Shown here: positions 52,811-62,669 of the stretch, one piece after another
Numbering within the stretch: position 1 is the stretch's first letter
Layout of the letters: each line of letters begins with the position of its first letter
Source: an uncultured Myxococcales bacterium
GTDB taxonomy: Bacteria > Myxococcota > Myxococcia > Myxococcales > Myxococcaceae
Reading direction: 5' to 3'
DNA length: 64,000 nucleotides
NCBI GenBank assembly: GCA_937980205.1
Contig: CALJKW010000076.1
Location: forward strand, 62,001 to 126,000
Translations under genes and position numbers: made by a program
The notes under the pieces: model-generated
Database searches by the model: none
Told to the model about the DNA's origin: nothing
What the model saw: the letters and a program-made list of their open reading frames with translations, nothing else

Positions 52811-54039
52811 GCGCCCGTCTCGCGGTGGGAGCGCTGCTGGTCGGGCTGAGCGCGTGCGAGCCCTGGTCGCAGCTGGAAGACGACGCGCTCTGCCGGCATC
52901 GCCGCTGCGACGCGGGGACTGCGGGCGGAGCGGCGGGCGGTGGCGACGCCGCTGGCGGCGGTATCGCCAGCACCGGCGGTGGAGGTGGCGCCGGTGGTGG
53001 TGGCGCCGGCGGCAGCGGTGGTGGCACCGCTGGCGGCGGCAGCGCCGGTGGGACGGGTGGCGGCGCCGCCGGCGGGTGCGCGACCAGCGGGCTGGCGAGC
53101 GATGCCGAACATTGCGGGCGCTGCGGGCACAGCTGCCTCGGAGCGCCGTGCGAGAGCGGCCAGTGTCAGGCGCTGCTGCTCGGCTGGGTGGAGTCTCCTG
53201 AGCAGATCGCCGTGGACTCCTCGGGCATCTACCTCGCGGCCGGCCAGCCGCTGACCGGCGGCAAGGGAGGCCTGTGGCACATGCCGCTCGACGGCGGAGA
53301 GGCTCGGCCGCTGAGCATCGGCCTTCCGCTGCGCTACGGGGTCCAGCTCGACGCGACGCACGCGTACGTCGCGAATCGCGCGTCTCCCGGCCAGATTCTT
53401 CGTGTGGCGAAAGACACGCTCGACGGCGGCCGCGATGCCGTCGTCATCGACCAGGACCTACCCACCGGCTTCGTCGTTGACCGTGGAGACGTCTTCATCC
53501 CGAACTTCGCCGGCCATCTGAACGCGGGGCGCGCTGCGGGCGACGGCGGCTGGGTGCGCCTGTCGACGGCGCAGACACCGGTCATCGCTGCCGTCGACGC
53601 CACGCACGTCTATTGGTCGGACCGGGGCACGAGCCGCATCCGCAAGGTTCCTCGTGACGGAGGCGCTGCGGAGGACGTGGCCACCGGTGAGAACAACCCC
53701 GGCTATCTCGCGATCGACCGGGCCGGGGTCTATTGGTCTCTGCCGCCTCCGACGAACGCGATCCGCTTCGCACCGCACGGCGGCTCACCCACGACCGTCG
53801 CGACGGCGCGCGCGCCGAACAACGTCGTGCTCGACGACGAGGGCGTGTACTGGAGCGAGCTTGGGGACGCGGGTGGGCAGGTGACGTGGCTGCCGCGCGA
53901 CGGGGGAACAGCCCGCAGCCTCGCGCGGGTCCCACAGCCTGCAGAGATGGCCCAGTCACCGAACGCCCTCTACGTCATCGCCTTTCCGCAAGACGCAGGA
54001 CCCGGCGTCGGCGCGGTCTACCGTCTGGCAAAGCCGTAG
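52807..54039 (+). CDS. Gly-rich lipoprotein with beta-propeller
   Basis: 410 residues. The signal (GALLVGLSACEPW) ends in a lipobox. A Gly/Ala/Ser-rich linker (about 40-95) and a short Cys-rich segment (CGRCGHSCLGAPCESGQC, about 105-122) lead to a six- or seven-bladed propeller (about 130-410). The repeated blade phrase appears as VDSSGIYLA, LDATHAYVA, VDRGDVFIP, VDATHVYWS, IDRAGVYWS and LDDEGVYWS. It is likely surface-exposed and binds a ligand or partner. It is coupled to the FlgO-like gene. Confidence 0.85.
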   Translation: MSARLAVGALLVGLSACEPWSQLEDDALCRHRRCDAGTAGGAAGGGDAAGGGIASTGGGGGAGGGGAGGSGGGTAGGGSAGGTGGGAAGGCATSGLASDAEHCGRCGHSCLGAPCESGQCQALLLGWVESPEQIAVDSSGIYLAAGQPLTGGKGGLWHMPLDGGEARPLSIGLPLRYGVQLDATHAYVANRASPGQILRVAKDTLDGGRDAVVIDQDLPTGFVVDRGDVFIPNFAGHLNAGRAAGDGGWVRLSTAQTPVIAAVDATHVYWSDRGTSRIRKVPRDGGAAEDVATGENNPGYLAIDRAGVYWSLPPPTNAIRFAPHGGSPTTVATARAPNNVVLDDEGVYWSELGDAGGQVTWLPRDGGTARSLARVPQPAEMAQSPNALYVIAFPQDAGPGVGAVYRLAKP

Positions 54040-54141
54040 GGCCGGCGGCGAGCCGATGACGGCGGGCGGCCACCGCGCGGCGCTCGAGAGGCGGCGGCGG
54101 CAGCAGCTCCGCGCCGCGACGGCCGGCAGCAGGTATTGAAT

Positions 54142-54177
54142 GGGCTGCGCAGCCGCGTTGCGCAGGGGGCTGCGCAG
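54142..54177. repeat. Direct 11-base repeats ahead of the giant membrane protein
   Basis: GGGCTGCGCAG occurs at 54142-54152 and again at 54167-54177, with a related TTGCGCAG between them. They lie about 70-100 bases ahead of the ATG at 54244 and could be regulator sites; the remaining 54040-54243 shows nothing else. Confidence 0.35.
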
Positions 54178-54243
54178 TTCGCGTCCCGCCACGTCCTCTG
54201 CGGCGGGTCTTCACCGGCACGGCGGGTGAAATGTGTCGGGGCC

Positions 54244-57200
54244 ATGTACTGCGCCCCGTGTGCGAGTGAGCGGTTGGGCTTTGCCGAGTCGTGCGCCGTG
54301 TGCGGCGCCCGAATGGAGCGACGCCCCGACGACGTCTTGCGCGCCGAGCTCTCGCACGTGGAGTGGGTGCTGAAGGAGGTGCCGCGCTGGGACGGCAGCC
54401 GCGTTCCGCCCGTCGCGCGGTCGTGGATCATCACGCGGTATCGGCAGCAGGAGCGCGTCCTCAACGCCGCGCTCGCGGAGCGGGTCGAGCCTGCTCCATT
54501 GGTAGTGGATGAAGTGGTCGAAGTCCCTACCGTTCACGCTGAGCGGAGGCCGTCCTTCGACTCCGCTCAGGACTCCGTCGAAGCGGGCCCAGAGTCGGCT
54601 CCGGGCCCCCTTCGACTCCAGAGCCCTTCGGGCTCTTCCGCTCAGGGTGAACGAGAGGTGGTTCCGCCTCCGCCTCCCGCGGCGCTGTTCGAGGTCGACG
54701 ACGACGAGCCGGTGACCGTCGACGACCAGGTCGTCGAAGAGGCCTCGCTCTGGCACAAGAGCCTCAAACCGTTCCTCTCCGAGAGCGTGGGCTGGTTCAT
54801 CGGTGGCTTCCTCATCCTCGTCGGCACGCTGTACTGGGTCGCCGACGCCTGGTCGTCGATGAGCGGCACGCTTCGCTCGGTGACCGTCTTCGGCTTCGCG
54901 GCCGCGTGGACGCTCGGCTTCGCGGCGTGGGGTCGCTTCCTGTCCCGCCGCGAGGCGACGCAGGGCGCGGCGCGCGTGCTCGGCCTCATCGCAGCGGCGG
55001 TGGCGCCGCTGCCCGCCATCGCGCTGGGGCCGATCGCGCACAGCTCGCCGGTGCTGTTCGGCGTCGCGCTGGCCGCCTGGTCCGCCTTCACGTTCTTCCT
55101 CTCGCGCCGCGACGTGTACGTGGCCTCCGCCTCGGCGGCGACGACGGCGATGATGGGCCTCGCGCCGGTCGTCGCTTCTCCGTGGCTCGCGGCGCTGCCG
55201 CTCGCGGCGTTCCTCGCCTCGGCGCGGCGGCGGACGGCGTACGCGGTGCTCGCTCCGCTCTACCTGTTCGCGCTGTTCTGCGTTCGCGTTCACGTGGCGG
55301 CGCCGGTCGAGCTCGCGACGTGGGCTCCGATCGCCGCGGCGGCGCTGTACGCGGTGGCTCCGCGGAAGAGCTCGCACGGCATCGCGGTGCTGCTCGCGCA
55401 GGGCGCGCTGCTGGTCGCCAGCATCTTCGGCGCGGCGCCGGCGTTCTTCCTCACCAGCGTCGCGCTGTTCTTCACCGCGCGCTCGCTGGTGAAGCAGAGC
55501 ACGCGCTTCGTCTTCCCGGCCTACGCCGGCGCCTACCTCGCGTTTCAGACCTGCGGCCAGCTCGTGCCGTCGCAGCTGAAAGTCCTGCTCGCGCAGCTGC
55601 GCGAGGCGCTCGGGTACCCGGCGTCGCAGGCGCTGCCCGCCGCGTGGGACGCGGTGTACGCGGCGGTCTTCGTCGTCGCGGCCGCGGTGTTCGCGGCGGT
55701 GAAGCTGCGCGGCGCGGCGCAGCGCGCGGTGCTGACGGCGACCGCGTGGGCGTCGCTCATCGTCGGCGCGATGGGGCTCGAGTCGGTGGCGCACGACGCG
55801 CGGCCTGCGCTGATCAGCGCGCCCATCGTCGCGGTGCTGTGCCTGGTGCTGGGCTCGGTGTTCGGCCGCCGGCTGCTCAGCTGGGCAGGCGCGGCGCTGA
55901 GCCTGTGCACCGCGGTCGCGCTGCTGTTCGCCGGAGCCGGTGCGCTACCGGTGGCGACGCTGGCGCTCGCGCTCGCCGGCGTCTCGGTGTTCCAGCTCGC
56001 CGGCCACCGCGAGGCGTATTCGGCGGGCTCCGGAGCGCTCGCGCTGCTCGGCATCGGCGCGGCGTTCATGGCGCCCGGCGGCGGCGGCATCGCTGCCGTG
56101 GCGCTCGCGAGCGTCGCCGTGCTGCTCGTCGCGCGGAACCTCGGCTCGCGCGAGCTGATGGCGCTCGCGTTCTTCGCGCCGTTGTTCGTGCTGCCGAAGG
56201 TCGCGCTCGTCTTCGCGCCGGAGTTCGTCGCGCCGGCGTTGGCGGTCTCGGGGCTCGTGCTGGCAGTCGCCGGGCGAGGCGGCACGCACCTGCAGACCGC
56301 CCGGTATCCGGCGTGGGCGGCCGCTGCGGTGGCGCCGCTGCTCTGTCTCGGCTCTCCGTACCTCGGCGTCACGCTGCTCATCTGTGCGCTGGCGCTGTTC
56401 GTCGGGCCGCGCGCCTGGGCGGCTCACGCGCTGGGCATCGTCTTCACCTTCGCGGCGCTGCTCCCGCTCGGCCACCACGCGCCGCTGCCGTTCATGACGC
56501 GCGACCTCGCGGGGGCCCTCGCGCTGCTCGCCTCGATCGGCGCCTCCGCCGTCGCCCGCAAGCAGCGCACGTGGCGCCCGGCGCTGGTCGCCTCGCTCGC
56601 CATCGTCCTGGCGCTCACCTGCGGCGTCTCGCAGCAGGCGCTGTGGGTCTCCGCCGCCACCGCGCTGCTCAGCTCGCTCGCGCTGCTGCCGGCCATCGGA
56701 GTCCCGCTCGCCGTCGCGCTCGCCGCCGGCGCCACCTTCTTCAACCCGCTCGGCCTGGTCGCCGTCGGCGTCGCGACCACGGCGCTCGCGCTCGCCGAGC
56801 CGAAGCTCAAAGGGCTCGCCTGGCCGGCGAGCCTCTCGGCGCTGGCGCTCGCCCCGCTGACGCTCGGCATGACGGCGTGGACCGCGCACGAGCTGCTCAT
56901 CCCCGTCGCCTGCATCGTCGCCGCGAGCGTGCTCGTGTGGATCCGCGCGACGCGGTGGTCGTACTTCGCGGTCGCGCTGCCGGGCCTCTTGCTCGTGCCG
57001 CAGCTCGCGTCGGCGCCCGTGCTGCACCTGTGGCTCGCGGTGCTCGCGGTCGTGGCCCTCACCCGCATCTCGCAGGCGCGCGACGACGACCGCGCCTTCC
57101 AGCTCTCGCTCTCCGCGGGCCTCGCGCTCTCGGGCCTGGGCCTGTGGCTCACCGGCTCGACGCACCTGCTGCCGTTCGCGGTGGGGCTGCTGCTCGCGGC

Positions 57201-59217
57201 GGCCCAGCCGGCGGCGCTGCGCGTGGCGGCGGCAGCGGTGTTCGCGCTCGCGGTGCCGGGCATCGCCCCGCTCGCGGCGGTCGTGTTCCTCGGCATCGGC
57301 CTCGGCGCGCGCCACTCGCCGCGCGCGGCCCGGTGGATCCTCGGCGACGAGCAGCGCGGGTGGACCGTCACGTCCGCGGCGATCGCGAGCATCGCGTGCG
57401 CCGCGTACGGCGTGCTCCTCGAGCCGGCGAGCCTCGGCGCGGGCCTCTTGCTCGGCGGCTGCCTCGCGGCGGCGGCGGTGCTCCTCGGCCTGCGGTGGAC
57501 GCTGTCGCTCGCGGTGCTGGCGCTCGCGGTGCCGCTCTCGTCGGCCACCAACCTGCGCCTCGAAGACGACCTCCGCACCGTCATCACCGTCTTCGCGGCC
57601 GGCACGCTCGCGGCGATCTCGAGGCTGCCGGAGATCTCCGCCGCGACGCTGCGGCGCTGCGCGCACGTGGGCCGCGCGTTCGACGGCCCGCTGTCGACTC
57701 CGCTCTGGCTCGGAGCCGCCGTCACCTACGCCGTGCTCGTCGCCACGGGCCACGCGCCGCTGTGGGCCGCGGTGCCGCTGCTCGTCACCGGCGTCGCGTG
57801 GGAGGCGGCCGTCGCGATCGCGCTCGCCGCGCTCGCCGTCATCCTCCACGTCCCGCACGTCTCCCTCACGCTCGCGGGCTTGGGCTTCTCGCTCGCCGTC
57901 GGCGGCGCGCTGCTCGAGAAGCGGCACGCCGTCGGCCGCGTCTGGCACCACGCCGGCTGGATGCTCGCGGCGCTGGCCGTCCCGTTCCTCCCGGGCCTGG
58001 AGTCCCCCGCGACCGTCGCCACGCTCGCCCTCGGCGCCGGCACGCTGTGGACGCTCGCCGTCCGGCAGCGCCGCCACGAGTGGCTCGCCTGGACGAGCAC
58101 CGCCGTCGCGCTGCACGTCGCCCTCTTCTTCGCGGGCCTGAAGCTCGGCCACGGAGATCCCCACGCGCTCATCCTCCCGTGGTGCGGCCTCGTCTCCGTG
58201 GTGCTCGCGGCGCTCGCCTTCCAGCTGCGCCACACGCTGCAGCGCTACCGCTTCGGCCTGACCGCGCTGACCTTCGGCCTCGCCGAGCTCTCGGGAGCGA
58301 CCCTGCTGCTCGACGGCGCCTGGGGGCGCGAGGCCGTCGTCGGCGCCGTCGCCGTGGCCGTCGCGGTGCTCGCGCTCGGCCGTCTCGTGCTCGACGACGA
58401 CGACGGCGTCGCGATGTGGCTCCTGCAGGCCGCGCTCGCCGTCGGCTTCGTCGCGTTCCGGTGGATCGGCTTCAACCAGCCGCCGGACATCTTCACCGCG
58501 ACCGCGGCGCTCGTCTTCGGAGCCGTGCTCGGAGGCGCCGCGCGCGTGCTGCCGGCGACGACCGCGGCCGTCGCGCGCTCGGGCGCCTGGCTGTGGCCGC
58601 TGGTGGGGCTGCTGGCCGCGCCGTTCGACGCTCCGTGGGTCGTGGCGGCGCTGCTCGTCGCGCACGCCGTGCACTTCGGCATGCTGGGGCGCGCGCAGCG
58701 GCGCTTCGCGCTGCTCTCCAGCGTCGCGTTCAACGCCGCCCTGGGCTTCGCGTGGCTCGCCGCGGGCCTGCACCACGCGCAGTACCTGCTCGTCCCGGTC
58801 GGGCTGACGGCGCTGGTGCTGCTCAGGGTGTTCGAGCGGGACTTCGCTCCGCTCTCCCTGCAGCGCGCCCGGGCGGTGGCGGTGACCGCCATCTACGCGG
58901 CGGCGGCCTTCGAGCCGCTCGCGATGCCGACGCCGTGGACGCTGTGGCTGTGTGCGCTGATCTGCGTGCTGGGCGTCGCCGCCGGCATTGCCCTGCGAGT
59001 TCGCAGCTATGTCTTCCTCGGCACCGGCTTCCTGGTCACCACGGTGGTCGCGAGCCTCACCCGCTACGGCCTGCAACAGCCGCGCATCGGGGCCCTGCTG
59101 CTCTCGGGCCTGGGGCTGCTCATCGTGGGGTTCATGGTGCTGGTCACGACGCGGCGCAGCGAGCTGCTCCAGCAGTACCAGAGGGCGCGTTCGATGCTCG
59201 CCCAGTGGCAAGGGTGA
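54244..59217 (+). CDS. Giant polytopic membrane protein (DUF2339-like) with N-terminal zinc ribbon
   Basis: 1657 residues from ATG 54244, chosen because it starts a zinc ribbon (C3, C6, C17, C20). A charged helical stretch, a variable segment (about 95-140) and an acidic linker precede SVGWFIGGFLILVGTLYWVA. From there nearly all of the remaining 1450 residues are hydrophobic, enough for more than 40 membrane spans, with short basic loops. DUF2339-type and related giant proteins share this look; their role is not known to me. Residues about 96-138 are encoded by palindromic REP-type repeats (PSFDSAQD, SGSSAQGE), so that segment is likely a tolerated insertion. Confidence 0.82.
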   Translation: MYCAPCASERLGFAESCAVCGARMERRPDDVLRAELSHVEWVLKEVPRWDGSRVPPVARSWIITRYRQQERVLNAALAERVEPAPLVVDEVVEVPTVHAERRPSFDSAQDSVEAGPESAPGPLRLQSPSGSSAQGEREVVPPPPPAALFEVDDDEPVTVDDQVVEEASLWHKSLKPFLSESVGWFIGGFLILVGTLYWVADAWSSMSGTLRSVTVFGFAAAWTLGFAAWGRFLSRREATQGAARVLGLIAAAVAPLPAIALGPIAHSSPVLFGVALAAWSAFTFFLSRRDVYVASASAATTAMMGLAPVVASPWLAALPLAAFLASARRRTAYAVLAPLYLFALFCVRVHVAAPVELATWAPIAAAALYAVAPRKSSHGIAVLLAQGALLVASIFGAAPAFFLTSVALFFTARSLVKQSTRFVFPAYAGAYLAFQTCGQLVPSQLKVLLAQLREALGYPASQALPAAWDAVYAAVFVVAAAVFAAVKLRGAAQRAVLTATAWASLIVGAMGLESVAHDARPALISAPIVAVLCLVLGSVFGRRLLSWAGAALSLCTAVALLFAGAGALPVATLALALAGVSVFQLAGHREAYSAGSGALALLGIGAAFMAPGGGGIAAVALASVAVLLVARNLGSRELMALAFFAPLFVLPKVALVFAPEFVAPALAVSGLVLAVAGRGGTHLQTARYPAWAAAAVAPLLCLGSPYLGVTLLICALALFVGPRAWAAHALGIVFTFAALLPLGHHAPLPFMTRDLAGALALLASIGASAVARKQRTWRPALVASLAIVLALTCGVSQQALWVSAATALLSSLALLPAIGVPLAVALAAGATFFNPLGLVAVGVATTALALAEPKLKGLAWPASLSALALAPLTLGMTAWTAHELLIPVACIVAASVLVWIRATRWSYFAVALPGLLLVPQLASAPVLHLWLAVLAVVALTRISQARDDDRAFQLSLSAGLALSGLGLWLTGSTHLLPFAVGLLLAAAQPAALRVAAAAVFALAVPGIAPLAAVVFLGIGLGARHSPRAARWILGDEQRGWTVTSAAIASIACAAYGVLLEPASLGAGLLLGGCLAAAAVLLGLRWTLSLAVLALAVPLSSATNLRLEDDLRTVITVFAAGTLAAISRLPEISAATLRRCAHVGRAFDGPLSTPLWLGAAVTYAVLVATGHAPLWAAVPLLVTGVAWEAAVAIALAALAVILHVPHVSLTLAGLGFSLAVGGALLEKRHAVGRVWHHAGWMLAALAVPFLPGLESPATVATLALGAGTLWTLAVRQRRHEWLAWTSTAVALHVALFFAGLKLGHGDPHALILPWCGLVSVVLAALAFQLRHTLQRYRFGLTALTFGLAELSGATLLLDGAWGREAVVGAVAVAVAVLALGRLVLDDDDGVAMWLLQAALAVGFVAFRWIGFNQPPDIFTATAALVFGAVLGGAARVLPATTAAVARSGAWLWPLVGLLAAPFDAPWVVAALLVAHAVHFGMLGRAQRRFALLSSVAFNAALGFAWLAAGLHHAQYLLVPVGLTALVLLRVFERDFAPLSLQRARAVAVTAIYAAAAFEPLAMPTPWTLWLCALICVLGVAAGIALRVRSYVFLGTGFLVTTVVASLTRYGLQQPRIGALLLSGLGLLIVGFMVLVTTRRSELLQQYQRARSMLAQWQG
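54530..54654. repeat. REP-type palindromes inside a reading frame
   Basis: Two elements lie back to back. CGTTCACGCTGAGCGGA and CTTCGACTCCGCTCAGGA form the first; CTTCGACTCC, GAGCCCTTCGGGCTC and CGCTCAGGGTGAACGA form the second. The same landmarks occur at 19118-19158. Here they are in frame in the giant membrane protein and add about 42 codons without a stop. Confidence 0.7.
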
Positions 59218-59236
59218 TAGCCTTCGGGGCGCCCTC

Positions 59237-61813
<2,577 letters not shown>

Positions 61814-61814
61814 G

Positions 61815-62627
61815 ATGGCAGTGCGCTCGGTGGTCATCACCGGGAGCACCCGCGGTCTCGGCTTCGGTCTCGCGCAGGCATTCGTCGCTCGAGGCTGTAA
61901 CGTGGTGGTGCACGGCCGCTCGAACGTCGACGAGGCGGCGCGCAAGCTCGGTGCAGCCGAGCGCGTGCTCGCCTTCAGCGGAGACGTTACGCAGGAGGCC
62001 TCGGTTCAGGCGCTCTGGGACGCCGCGGTCGCGCGCTTCGGGCGCGTCGACGTGTGGATCAACAACGCCGGCAGCGGCGGCGCGCAGGTGCCGCTCGTCG
62101 AGACGCCGGCGACGGTGGCCGCCGACGTGGTGCGCACGAACTTCGTCGGCTGCGTCGTCGGGACGCGCGTGGCGCTCGAAGGGATGAAGCGGCAGGGCGG
62201 CGGGCAGATCTTCAACATGGAGGGCTTCGGCTCGAACCCGCGGATCAAGCGCGTGGGCATGTCCGTCTACGGCGCGACGAAGGCGGCGACGCGGTACTTC
62301 ACGCACTCGGTGGCGCGCGAGGTCTCGGGCTCGCCGGTGCTCGTGGGGACGCTGTCGCCCGGCGTCGTCGTGACGGACATGCTGATCCACCAGTTCGACG
62401 GAGCGCCGCGCGCGAAGTGGGAGAAGAGCCGCCGCATCTACAACAAGCTCGCGGACACGGTGGACACGGTCGCGCCCTACCTCGCCGAGCGCGTGCTCGC
62501 GAACACGGTGAATGGAGCGGCGATCGCGTGGATCAACCCGCTGCAGATGCTGCTGCGCATCATCTCCCCGTTCCGGTCGGGCAGAGACCTGTTCGGAGAA
62601 GTGTCTCCTCCGAACCTCATCGGCTGA
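61815..62627 (+). CDS. Short-chain dehydrogenase/reductase
   Basis: 270 residues, starting one base after the stop of the Cys-rich lipoprotein. The cofactor motif TGSTRGLGF (about 10-18), NNAGSGG (about 84-90) and catalytic YGATK (about 154-158) are complete; the usual active-site serine position reads FNMEGFGSN (about 134-142), where Glu/Gly replaces Ser, so its activity may be altered. R35-containing HGRSN after the second strand suggests NADPH. The C-terminus is extended (about 200-270) with an amphipathic helix. Substrate unknown. Confidence 0.87.
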   Translation: MAVRSVVITGSTRGLGFGLAQAFVARGCNVVVHGRSNVDEAARKLGAAERVLAFSGDVTQEASVQALWDAAVARFGRVDVWINNAGSGGAQVPLVETPATVAADVVRTNFVGCVVGTRVALEGMKRQGGGQIFNMEGFGSNPRIKRVGMSVYGATKAATRYFTHSVAREVSGSPVLVGTLSPGVVVTDMLIHQFDGAPRAKWEKSRRIYNKLADTVDTVAPYLAERVLANTVNGAAIAWINPLQMLLRIISPFRSGRDLFGEVSPPNLIG

Positions 62628-62669
62628 ACTTGGGTTGCACATGAGGGGGGGCATCGGTGTAGTTGGCCT

